Part shown: positions 11,174 through 21,478 of the stretch, piece after piece
Position numbering within the stretch: the stretch's first letter is position 1
How the letters are laid out: every line of letters begins with the position of its first letter
DNA from: Hemileia vastatrix
Taxonomy: Eukaryota > Basidiomycota > Pucciniomycetes > Pucciniales > Zaghouaniaceae
Length of the DNA stretch: 64,000 bases
NCBI GenBank assembly: GCA_030280995.1
Contig: JASXTE010000014.1
Span: 22,664,150 to 22,728,149 of the forward strand
Direction: 5' to 3'
Notes under the pieces: model-generated
Told to the model about the DNA's origin: nothing
Databases searched by the model: none
The model's input: the letters and a program-made list of their open reading frames with translations, nothing else
Translations under genes and position numbers: made by a program

Positions 11174-11921
11174 AGTCCTCCAAGACTTTAAACTGGCTAC
11201 TGTTCAAGACGTTCCTTAAGTGTTTTATACAAATTTTGGAGCTGTTAGTCCTCTAAGACTTTAAACTGGCTATTTTTCAAGACTGTCATTAAAGATTTCA
11301 TATTGGAGCTGTTAGTCCTTCAAGACTTTAAACTAAATTTCAAGGATGTTCAAGATTTTATGGATATTTTTGGAGACAGATTTTTTTATTTTTTTTATCA
11401 ATCAAATGATAGGTCCACCAAGACCTTAAACTGGAGTGTTATAAAATGTTAGGTCCACCAAGACCCTAAACTGGACTATTATCAAGCTGTTGGGTCCACC
11501 ATGACCTTAAACTGGATTTCTTATCAATCAAATGTTTGGTCCACCATGACTTTAAACTGGTAGTTCATTCATTGTTTTAGTCCACTATGACTTTAAACTG
11601 GAAAATTAATATCTGCAGGATAATTCAACATTCATTGGTCCACTATGACCTAAAACTGGATTTCTTATCAATCAAATGTTTGGTCCACTATGACATTAAA
11701 CTGGATTATCAAGTTTATTCAATCTTTGGTCAAGCCTAGGCCTTACTTAGGAATATTTAAAGTTGTTTATGCACTTAAACGATCTTTGGTCCACCAAGAC
11801 CATAAACTGGCAATCAATTATATGTTTGGTCTAACAAGACTTTAAACTGGAATGTCAATCTTGTTTGGATAACTCAATTCAATCTTTTAATTTATCACTG
11901 TCCACTAAGACTCTAAACTGG
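11174..11921 (+). repeat. Array of the 22-bp motif GTCC-N-CCAAGAC-N-TTAAACTGG in element A
   Basis: About 14 copies starting near 11174, 11247, 11313, 11412, 11452, 11493, 11539, 11580, 11638, 11682, 11789, 11829 and 11900, spaced irregularly (about 40-110 bp), all in one orientation; an isolated copy is at 10393. Core GGTCCACCAAGACTTTAAAC with TGG following; spacers are unrelated, so this is not a simple tandem repeat. Confidence 0.85.
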
Positions 11922-12588
11922 TTATTAAATTATTTCTGGAATTGGGTGCTGATAAGCTTTAGGAGGTTAAAATTTTAGGTGGTGATGATGCTAAGGAAAG
12001 CATAATAGTTAATTTGGTGAAATTTGTGGCGCTTTAACATGGTCTAAAGTTAATATTATTATTGGAAGCCTGGAAAAAAGTATTTTATGGGTTTGCTGTA
12101 TAGCAAAGTTTGAAAATTGTGATGAAGGAATCAGAAGTTAGGATGGTAGTTGGATTTTAGGGAATGATTTTTTTTAGTGCCTCAGTGTTAGGCCATTTTT
12201 TTGGTGTGAAGCTTGGAGGACCTTATGGCGAGATTGGAATCATAGAATTTGGCTCAGTGGGGGGCCCTATGAGGTTGGAATCAGGAGTATTCGGCTCATA
12301 GGAAGATCCACTCTCTCAATGCTATGACATGAAGGAAGACTGGTTAATGGGAGTCTGAAGGGATTCAAACCTTGCTCTCAGAAGTGGAATCATCACAAGA
12401 TTTATTTTATTTTATGTTATATCAAGCCAGAGAAGAAAGAAACAAAGTTTTTATTTTAAAAAATTAAAAAGAAGACCAGCTAAAACAAATTTATCAAATT
12501 ATTTTATTAGAAAAGATAATTCTTTTGGAATCGCTCAATCACTTATGCAAAGTTTTACGAATGGGGACATTCTCAATTTTAGGGAGGA
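11922..12588. other. 3' non-coding region of element A up to the polypurine tract
   Basis: No credible coding on either strand. The antisense zinc-cluster genes found in this zone of element B are not recognisable here. Ends with the purine tract AGGGAGGATG next to the LTR start TGTGGT. Confidence 0.5.
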
Positions 12589-13681
12589 TGTGGTAGCCTA
12601 AAGTTTAGTATGGCACCTAAGTACGTAAATGAAGTTATTACAGCGCGCAAGATTGGTGTTATTATTTTTTATAAAAGGGTTTTATTTAATTTATTTGAGT
12701 TTTAAATATGAAGAAATTGGTTAAAAGCAAATGCCTATGCGAAAACAATTTATTTTACAGAGAAAACTTATTTTTACGGTCTGAAAAAATTATAAGTATT
12801 AAGTTGAGTCACTCAAGAACCTTAGGAAATTTTTCCAGAATTTTTACTATTTTTCTTATATTTTTAAATAAATTTTAAAGATTTATAGAAATATTTACGT
12901 TTTTAGAAATTACTTAACTTTAATGAATTTTCACGGGGTGATTAGAGCTGCGCAAACTACGAAAATTTGTTTGAAATGTAAAGGAGAAGTGGCTCTATTA
13001 TGTGTGATTTTTCTAGATTTTTTATTATAGTTTTAAAGGTTCTAATTGAGTCCGGACGGACTCCGTTTGGACTCCGTACAGACTCGGCTTGGACTCCGTA
13101 CGGGCTCTGGATTGACTCTGGCTGAGCTCTGGAGGGGAAACTTAGGCACGTGACTAGGTATACTTAAGAGCCTCTCAGACTCGAAATTGGGCATCATGCT
13201 ACAATCATCATACAACATACAGCTTAATCTTTAACTACCACCGTCTCATTTTTTATTACTCAACAAATTAAATAAAATTATAATACCCTTATAACTTTTT
13301 ATTTTATATATAACATTTTAGAAATACTACTCAACAATTTAAATCACACTTCATACAGGGTATCTTTAGAAAGGTCTTCATCACTGGGACTTGATTATTG
13401 CTGTCTCATAAAAATTCAAATTATTATTAAAACATAAAAGTCAATCTTTTCAGATCTTTCACTGGTACACCTTAATTGTTGTTATCAGTATTTCTTTCTC
13501 AACAGCCACTTTTACTTAAATCTCAATAAGCATTAAATATTTTAGAGTTTCATTATTTTTTTATCAATCAGATCCAAGTAGACTGGTTAGCTTAGTGATT
13601 TATAATTCCCATTTTGTTATTTTTATTGGAAGGACAGGGTTTTCAGCTAAATCCACATATCTCCTCCGGATTCTGCTTACA
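12589..13681 (+). repeat. 3' LTR of gypsy element A
   Basis: Begins TGTGGT after the purine tract and ends GGATTCTGCTTACA at 13681. Length 1093 bp, against 1092 bp for the B LTR, which also begins TGTGGT and ends GGATTGTCTACA. Sequence similarity to B is weak except near the ends. 13050-13130 contains several GGACTCCGT-type direct repeats. Confidence 0.65.
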
Positions 13682-13713
13682 GCAAGGCGACTGTAAGAGT
13701 TTACTTTACCATA

Positions 13714-14268
13714 CCGCCAAATTGCATAAAAAACCCTCCTGGAGCGCTCCCCAACCTCCTAAAACAAAGGCGGGCGGGCTGCCCGACGTCGGAGATGCCG
13801 CCTGAAGCGGCCCGGCCTCCCTGAAGCCAGAAAACCAATAAAAACCACTTATCTACTTGGAAAAATTAGCTACAACTACTAAAACCTTTAAAACACGGAA
13901 TTTCACTATAACAACATTGAGACATGAAATATAGAGAAAAATTAGCTCTATCAAATGGTACTAAGCACTTAACCCTAAGATGTAAGGTTAGCCTGTAAAA
14001 CACGAAAAACAAAATTAAACAGCAATCTTTTATAAATGAAAAATGAGGAAATGACCCCTTAAAACTCAGAATATGAAAAATGTCTTCAAGACATAAAATA
14101 TAGAGAAAAAACAGGGCTATCCAATGATAGTACCCACATACATGCAGACCCAATATCCACGGAATAAAACCAGAAAAATACCCTATTCTTTAGCAGATGT
14201 CAATTAAGACATGCACAAACCGCGCCAAATCACACAACAAAGGCCCCTGCCAATTTTGGAAGACCACA
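13714..14268 (-). repeat. 3' LTR of gypsy B, truncated
   Basis: Matches 25755-26308 closely over its whole length, with a GC-rich block near 13740-13825. The other half of the LTR (equivalent of 25217-25754) is missing; the left side abuts 32 bp after the end of the element A LTR. It ends TGGAAGACCACA next to the complement of the polypurine tract. Confidence 0.8.
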
Positions 14269-14956
14269 TCCTCCCTCCAATTGAGAATGTCCGCATTCTT
14301 TCTTCATCCAACCACCATGTTACACTTCTTCCCAAATCTGCCTCTGAAACGGGCCCCTGCCAATACTGCATTGACAATAATTTAATCTGCGGCATGACAC
14401 CACCTGTTCATCCATACAGAACGTCCTGCAATGTCTGCCAATCCAGAAAGAAGACCTGCCACAGACCTGGTCCACTTTCTTCCACAACAGATTCACCTCC
14501 ACCTCAACCTGGTCCTTCTTTTGCCAGCACCAAAAGATCTAGGCCATCCATCCTGATACCCAGATTAATCAAAAAACTCCACCCTTCACAGAAGAGTGCC
14601 ACAACCCATAAAACAACTAGATCCCCCATCCCTGGTCCATCTGATGGTAAAGAACATTCATTTCTTCCTTCAACTTTAAAACTGATAACTTCTCAGTTCC
14701 TCCCTCTTCTGATAGTGATGATAACAATGTAGGATCCATTGCACCACCAACACCAACGCACTTGCCCACTATCAAGGCCAAGTTCCAACAACACACATCT
14801 CAACAGAAACAACTTCTGCTTCACTACTTCCAATCCACTCCTGCTAGAGATCCAAAGGACATTGAGAACAGAAGACACCTCATTCACCAGTTCAAGGCTA
14901 ATTCTGAACACTTCATTTCATCTCTTGATTCCCTCTGTAATTCCACTAGTACTTGA
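14211..14956 (+). CDS. Zn2Cys6-like zinc-cluster protein 1, antisense to gypsy B, one intron
   Basis: ATG 14211 lies inside the LTR. An intron at 14647-14696 (donor GTAAAG, branch-like CTGAT, acceptor TTCTCAG) joins two otherwise different frames exactly, giving 231 aa. Cysteines 50, 53, 60, 73, 76 and 83 fit CX2CX6CX12CX2CX6C, the fungal binuclear zinc-cluster pattern, followed by basic residues (QSRKKTCHR). The middle is Pro/Ser/Arg-rich and the C-terminus (KAKFQQHTSQQKQLLLHYF) is helical. Such clusters bind DNA in fungal transcription factors, so a DNA- or RNA-binding role is inferred. Intron polarity shows it is a plus-strand gene, not a by-product of retroelement coding. The true start could differ. 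Confidence 0.6.
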
Positions 14957-15017
14957 GTTTGATTCAGAAAAGAAAAATTGACCACACCCTCTATAGGATG
15001 TAACGACAAACAACCCT
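14957..15017. other. Spacer between zinc-cluster gene 1 and the motif array
   Basis: Short spacer without distinct features. Confidence 0.3.
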
Positions 15018-15561
15018 CAGTTTTAAGTCTTGGGGGACCATCCCCATTTTATAGTCTTGGGGGACTCAAAAACCTAAATCATAAACCCAGAACCAGAGAT
15101 CAACCACATTAAGACACAGAGAAAAAACTAACATTCTGGGGTAATTGTGAATAAAGCTGCCAGCCCATCAATTACCCCCAAACTTGCCTTTGCTAAATTC
15201 GGAGGCTCCCCCTGTGGATACCATCCACCAATCTTTCAAAACCAACTCCAACAACAAAAACTTTTCCCTCAGTTTATAGTCTTGGGGGACTTAAAACACT
15301 CAGTTTAAAGTCTTGGGGGACTAACACAGTGTTCAGTTTAAAGTCTTGACAGACTAATCTTGATAAAATATTGAAACCAGCCAGTTTAAAGTCTTGGAGG
15401 ACTACTAGCTCCACAGTAGTAAAATTAAATTCTTGAATAAATCTTTGAAAAAAAGCCAGTTTTAAGTCTTGGAGGACTAACAGAAACCAGATTTCTGTTT
15501 AAAGTCTTGATGGACTGATCTTGATAACATAGCTTTTTCAGTTTAGAGTCTTGATGGACTG
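15018..15561 (-). repeat. Array of the 22-bp motif upstream of zinc-cluster gene 2
   Basis: Read on plus as CAGTTTAAAGTCTTGGGGGA followed by CT. Nine copies near 15018, 15047, 15269, 15300, 15335, 15381, 15456, 15499 and 15540, all in one orientation, with unrelated spacers. They fill the region between the two antisense genes, 150-700 bp upstream of the ATG at 15712. A stem-loop H1 (GGGGTAATTG 15138-15147 with CAATTACCCC 15169-15178) is embedded. The position fits an operator-like array, by inference only. Confidence 0.8.
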
Positions 15562-15711
15562 ACGGAAATTCGCATAAAATGGACGCAGCCAATTTCATGC
15601 AGCACACCTCTACAGCCAACCTGCTAAACTTCCACCTTCACTTCATCATCTACCCATCACTGACAAAAATCTCCTCCTATCCCTTTTCATCATCTTTTCT
15701 CACCACAGATC

Positions 15712-17282
15712 ATGGCTTGATCTCCTGATGTTAACCCTTCTACTCTCCCTTGCTTCACTGCTCCCAAGGACTATGCTTGCAAACAGTGCATCCACATGTG
15801 CAGACCTTGCACATTCACTCTTCCAAATCCTGAATCCAAATTCTACAACAGGGCTTGTGACTCTTGCTATTCCAAAAAGAAAAGATGTCACAGAGACGCC
15901 AACTACCCTATTCCTCCGCCTTCTCCTTCTCACAAATACATCTCCAGATCCCCTACCAGATCCCCAGAGCTTGGTCCTTCCTCTTCCTCTCTATCTTCTG
16001 CTCCTTCCAGAAGATCCAGAAGCTCAGCTTCCCGCACTCTTCCCAAAAGACCAGCCTTAGCCTCACAAGAAAATGCTTTTATCTCCGCCAAATTAGCTCC
16101 AAAAGCTTCAAGATCAACTCCCAGGCTTCTAGACCGCGTCCAGGCGGCCCGGCCGACGTCAGGCGGCCTGCCCGCCTCACCAAACAGTGAAAATCAGGGC
16201 CAAAACCTCCAAAAACGGCCAGAAAATAGCCAAATTCATCCAGACAACAACAACAACTCAACCCAACTACCTCCTACTTCTCCCAGAGCAATGCCATCCG
16301 CCCTTTCAAAGTCCAAAAACACCAAAATTTACCAGATTTCTAAGAGAACTGCCAGAGAACCCCAAAAAGAAACCAGAACACCACACACTGCTCCACAACA
16401 ACACATTCGTCCCCAACTAAGACAAAGAAACTACACCTCTCCTCTGTCAGCCAACTACTCTTCTGACAGTTACATCTCTTCAAATTCTCCATCCAGAAGA
16501 GAGCAGTCTGCTTCCAAATCCCCCTCTCCTGCTCCATCCTTTAACAACCCTGGTACTCCATCACCAGCACCTCCTCCAGCTGAATCCAACAGAAATAACA
16601 ACTACAACAACAACAACAATCTCACTGCTCCAACTAGGCCCCAGGAACCTCAGCATCCCAGTTCACCTTCTCAGGATCCTTCAGAGGAAGACCATGAAAA
16701 TCCATATCTTTCCCTAGTTTATCCACCCACTATGCCCATTACAAAATCGTCAGAGATCCAAATCCCAGCTGCTTACAGATTTGATTAGCTTCCAATCTGT
16801 AAGTACCAAATTAATTATTCCTTTTCTTCAACAAAAATAATTACTGATCCAATTCTTCTTGTCTAGTTGGCACCCCTCCTCCTGAATCTATTATTGGAGT
16901 TGGCCAAACTCTTGAAACTTCTTTGACCCTGGATTATGGAGACATGAAGAAACACCTAAGCACCATGTGTTCCAACATGCTAAAAGCCTTTGCCCTCCAT
17001 GGACCTTCGAATAACTTTGAAAAATCCCTGAGAAAGCGCCTACTGGAAAACCACTGGAAAATGTCTAGGATCATTAAGCACACCCTCCAGCACTCCATTC
17101 CTGCCTCTTCTTCTTCCTCCTCTGAACTTCCCTCTAATCCAATCCCTAACCATTACAATCCCTATAATCTCTCCAGCAGGATGCACTTCAAAGAACACAG
17201 TGCTTCCCACAATCCCAACAAAAAACAAAAACGTCATCACAATCCGGACCAGCCTCCAGAAGCTTCATCATCCAGACAATGA
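15712..17282 (+). pseudogene. Zn2Cys6-like zinc-cluster protein 2, antisense to gypsy B, two stops
   Basis: ATG 15712 has a good context (ATCATGGC). An intron at 16799-16866 (donor GTAAGT, acceptor GTCTAG) links the frames, giving 501 codons. Cysteines 23, 26, 33, 49, 52 and 59 fit CX2CX6CX15CX2CX6C with YSKKKRCHRD, close to protein 1 (QSRKKTCHRP), so the two are tandem paralogues. A long Ser/Pro/Arg/Asn-rich region follows, then a C-terminal part (LTLDYGDMKKHLSTMCSNML, LENHWKMSRIIKHTLQHS) and a basic tail. TGA at codon 3 (15718-15720) and TAG just before the intron (16786-16788) interrupt it; both fit C-to-T change of CGA and CAG. A start downstream of codon 3 would lose part of the cluster. 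Function inferred as a nucleic-acid binding regulator. Confidence 0.6.
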
Positions 17283-18524
17283 GCTCCTGCAAAAAGATTA
17301 GAAACATAATAATAATATAAAACAATTAATAAAAATAATTTCAGATTTTTTTTTTTTTTTTGTATGATGTACTAAAATTTAAAATTAATAAATGAAATGA
17401 AATGAAATAACATAAATGAAATAAAATAAAATATAAAAAATAATACAAATGGTATCCCCCAGCCAATTGATGAGCTGATCCCCTGATACCTTACCCACAT
17501 CCAAGTGCACCTTGATGTGGATACACAATTAAATCTTTTAAATGATTAACAGAAAACAAAATTCGAAAAATTTAAAAATTCAGAAGATAATAAAAATAAT
17601 GAAACACAGAAACACATGAAATAAATAATAAATAAAAATAAAATAGAATTGCCCGGCCAATTGATGAGCCTTTCCCCACCAATGCTTGCCCACATCCAGG
17701 TGACCCTGATGTGGTAACACCCTATATTTTTGATTTTATAATTTTGAACAACCCCCATAAAAAAATTAAAAGAAAAAAAAAGAAAAAAGAAAATAATCTA
17801 AAACTGCTATCTAGCAAAAACATAGCTGCAAAATCAAAGAAAGTCCAGCTCCATAAATGGTCCAATAAGAGAAAGTCCAGTCCATAGAAATGATCACTGG
17901 GTGGGCTCCCTCCAATAAGTAAAAATGATGGGAGACCACCAGTGATCCACCACCAATCTGAAAGAACCAAAGATAAAGAAGCCAGTCCCGAACTAGTTTA
18001 AAGTCATAGCGGACTTGAAACCTGAATAATAATCAACAGAACTAGAATTCAACTAAAAAAAACAAAAGACTTGAGACAGACATTCTGGGGTAACTGTTAT
18101 ACAGAGCAGCCAGCCCATCAGTTATCCCCACACTTGCCAAAATAAAATCTAGAAGCCCCCCTGGGTACCTTCTAACAAAAACACAAAATCCAACACAAAA
18201 AAACCAAAACCAATTAGAGTGAAGAGTCCAGCACTTGACAACCAGAGGAAATTCCAGTTTAAAGTCATAGAGGACTAAAACCTGTGAAAAGAAACCAATA
18301 CTAGGGTTCAACCAAATTAAGAGAAAGGGTTGGAAACAGAAAATCTGGGGTAACTGTTGATAGAGCAGCCAGCCCATCAGTCACCCCTACACTTGCCAAG
18401 ATCAAATCTAGAAGCCCCACCTATGGGTACCCTCTAACAAAAGTTTCCAACAACAGATGCATAGCATCACCACAAAAAAAAACCAAAATTAAAGAATGGT
18501 CCATAGTTTATCCTCATTGCGGAG
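17283..18524 (-). other. Stem-loop-rich 3' region of gypsy B
   Basis: Contains, right to left on the minus strand: motif copy 18507-18530, H1 hairpin 18347-18387, motif 18256-18275, H1 hairpin 18087-18129, motif about 17995-18015, H2 hairpin (GATCACTGG 17892-17900 with CCAGTGATC 17939-17947), H3 hairpins (CCACATCCAGG 17690-17700 with CCTGATGTGG 17705-17714; CCACATCCAAG 17495-17505 with CTTGATGTGG 17511-17520), and A/T-rich stretches. No coding. The same order is kept in element A. Confidence 0.7.
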
Positions 18525-21478
18525 TCAATCTTCTTCATTCCTAGTGCCTCTGGGATAAAACCTCTTCACTTGGTCTGCAGCCACCCTCTTTTTTAAGACT
18601 GCACCATCCAACTCTTCCAAAACATAAGAACCTCCAGACGCCTGAGATCTGACTCTGTAAGGTCCATTCCATCTGTCAGCAAACATTTTCCCCCACTGAC
18701 TCTCCAAACTTCTATTATACACCAAAACCAAACAACCAGGTTTCAAGGGATTCCTGAGTCTATGAGCCAACTTCTTGTCCCAGTACCTGACTGATTGATT
18801 CCTAATCTTCATCATTCTAGAGTATTCCTTCTCTTGACATTCCTCTCTACATTCCAACTGTTGCATCCTGGCACAGAGCAAATCTTCTGTTGAGTGCACG
18901 TCATCCCAATCAATTCAAAGATAAGAGACAGCTTCCAAGTCCACTGGTAGAACCGCCTTCTGACCAAAAATTAACTCATAAGGAGAATAGCCAGTTGTCC
19001 TCTTCACAGTGACCCTATCAGCAAATAACACCAAGGGTAAATAATGCCTCCACTTTTCAGCACTATCTCCACACATCTTCACCAAAGAATTCTTGATAAC
19101 TTGATGTCCTCTTTCAACCATGCCTTCAGCTTCAGGATAATACGGTTTAGCCACTCTAACTTTAGAACCAACACTAGCCACAGCTTCTTTAAATTTGGCA
19201 CCAAACTCTGGCCCACCATCAACAGTCACCAACTTCATTAACCCATACCTATAAATCCACTCCTTCTTCAAAAACTCTTCCACATTCTTGGCAGTCAAAT
19301 TAACCAGAGGCACTGCCTCAACCCAACCAGAAAAATCATCCCTAGCAACAATCAAGTATTTATACCTTCCCTCTTTAATATGGACAGAATCCAGACTGAC
19401 CCTTCCAAAAACAGTTGATTCACCAGTAGCACAGCCCACCTCTTTAGGTTTCAAGTGACTTCTTCTTTGACATTCTTCACAAGATTGAACCCAACCATCC
19501 ACAGCCAACTTCATACCAGGCCACCAAAATCTGTCTGCTACTCTTCTATAAGTCTCCCCAAAGCCTCTATGACCAAGGCCTTCATGCAAAGACTTCAAAA
19601 CCAATTCTTGACCCTTCTTCTGAGTCACCACCACTTGAGGATTCGGATGTCTCCTTCTAATCAACCGCTTTCCTGAAACATAAAATCCAGGACTCTTCTT
19701 CTTGATTGCCAACCAAGTATCATCATCACAACTATCTGGCTTCTCCAAGGTCAACAGATATTCCACCAAAATAAAATAAAACCCAGACTGACCCCAGGTC
19801 TCATCTTCAAAATCCAACAAAACAACATCCAAGGGTACAATTCTGTCATCAAAATCACCAGTATGAACATGAGCCAATTGAGCAGCCCAACCAGGACACC
19901 AATCTTTAAATTTTGGCACGTCCTTCCCTTTCCACTGAACCTTGTGAGAATCCAGTTCACTAACAAAAACACCCTTTTCCAATTTTGAGCTGTCCCGAAC
20001 AAGAACTCCATCTTCATCAACAAAAACATCCTGATCACCAGAATCAAGATCAGATCCAGCCAGTTTAGCCTCTTGGGGGAGGTCAGAACAATCATCCAGT
20101 TTAGCCTCATGGGGGAGGAAAGAAAAATCCTCAGCACCCTTTGTGCTGGCCCTAACCACTGGAACATCTTTGTCAAACTCTTCAGAATCAGAATCCTCAT
20201 CTGTAGGTGGCCTCCTTGATAATCCATCAGGCATAGTAAAAGTTTTACCTGGTTTGTGTACCAGGTCAAAAGAAAAATGTTGAATAAATTCCACACACCT
20301 AGTCATTGGAGCATTTGGAAGACTAGGTGTATTGATCATCTGAACCAAAGATTTTGCATCCACCTGCAGCTCAAAATGCTGCCCCCACAAAACTGTCTGT
20401 AGCTTCTTTAAAATTATAGCTACTCCACACAATTCCAACTTAGGTTGAGAATACCTAGATTCCACCTCATTAAACACCACAGACTCATATCTTACTGGCC
20501 TGACCCTCCCAGTCTTATCCTCCTGAGACAAAACAGCACCAGCAGCAATATAACTTGAGTCCACTGCCAGATAAATTTTTCCAGCACCAACACCATAATC
20601 CAACTTGTGAAGAAAAATATCTTCACCAACAACCTTTTTCAACTTATGAAAAGCCTCTTCATACTCTTCAGTCCATTCCCAATCAGCATCTTTTCTGGTC
20701 AACCTCCTTAAAGGTGAAGCCAACAAAGAAAAATCCTTAATAAAAATTCTGACATATACACATACACCCAAAAATCCCCTGACTTCAGTAGTATTTTTAG
20801 GTCTTGGCCATGACTGGATTTTATTAATCTTCTTCTTTGCCATAGTCCTTCCCTCTTTACATACCACATGACCCAGAATTTCCAAAGCAGGAACACAACA
20901 ACAGAATTTTGACCCTGAAATGGTCAAACCAGCCTCTTCAATCCTGAACAACACTCTCTCTAGAGTTATTGCATATTCCCACACAAACCTCCTTATGCCA
21001 GGGTTCTCCGCTAACACCTCATTACCATAATCAGTGGATGGTCCTTTAATTCCACCATCATCAATAAAAATACCAGCATGAGTAGGAACCTCATCCTGAA
21101 AAATCTAAGCCATCTGTGCTTGATAAACTGCCACTGAGTTAGTTTCTCCTTGAGGCAACCTAGTGAGGTGAAATCTTCCCAAAGGAGTCTCAAAAGTTGT
21201 GAGAGGCTTTGAATCCGTATGTAGTTCCCTCTCATCATAACCACCCATAATATCACCCAAACCATAACACACCCTTCCAGCGAAAGCTTCAACAAAATCC
21301 TCTGCACTTGGTGGCATACCAGCGTCCTTGATAGTGACTCTATTCAAGGCTCTGAGATTATGAACCACCCGCAACTTTCCATTCTGCTTCTTTACACAGA
21401 ACACCGGACTTGAGTAACTGGATGTTGATTGTTCATATAACCCAGTCCTGACTCTTTCCCTACAATCTCCACAAAATC
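18525..21478 (-). pseudogene. Gypsy B reverse transcriptase, RNase H and integrase
   Basis: From 21478 leftward: RT with VFCVKKQNGKLRVVHNLRAL, the catalytic GIFIDDGG, then RNase H (KIYLAVDSSYIAAGAVLSQE), an integrase zinc-binding HHCC module (HEGLGHRG...CEEC), the DDE core (SLDSVH, VTVDGGPEF, PEAEGMVERGH) and a C-terminal GPY-type module ending at 18525. Stops: TAG at 21105-21107 inside RT and TGA at 18915-18917 between core and C-terminus. A one-base shift near 21445 separates PIPAAIR-stop-DFVEIV from RVRTGLYEQ. No chromodomain. The region around 20050-20110 contains two copies of the 22-bp motif read in frame as LPHEAKL and LPQEAKL. Confidence 0.85.

Larger units (their letters stand above)
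9616..13681 (+). mobile_element. Ty3/gypsy element A remnant (integrase C-terminus to 3' LTR)
   Basis: Begins inside the integrase C-terminal domain, continues through a long 3' non-coding region and ends with a polypurine tract (AGGGAGGATG, 12581-12590) and a 3' LTR at 12589-13681. The order of 3' modules matches element B (opposite strand): a CTCCGCAATGAGG-type motif, the GGGGTAATTG hairpin, the CACTGG hairpin, the CCACATC hairpin, an A-rich stretch, then the AAGACTTTAAACTGG array. A and B are therefore related but diverged lineages. The upstream part of A is not in the window. Confidence 0.75.

Noticed and set aside
14739..14981. 80-codon plus ORF overlapping zinc-cluster gene 1
   Set aside because: It is in a different frame from exon 2 as defined by the intron 14647-14696.
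19751..20296. 181-codon minus ORF within gypsy B pol
   Set aside because: Shifted frame of the RNase H/integrase region; the other frame has the conserved motifs.
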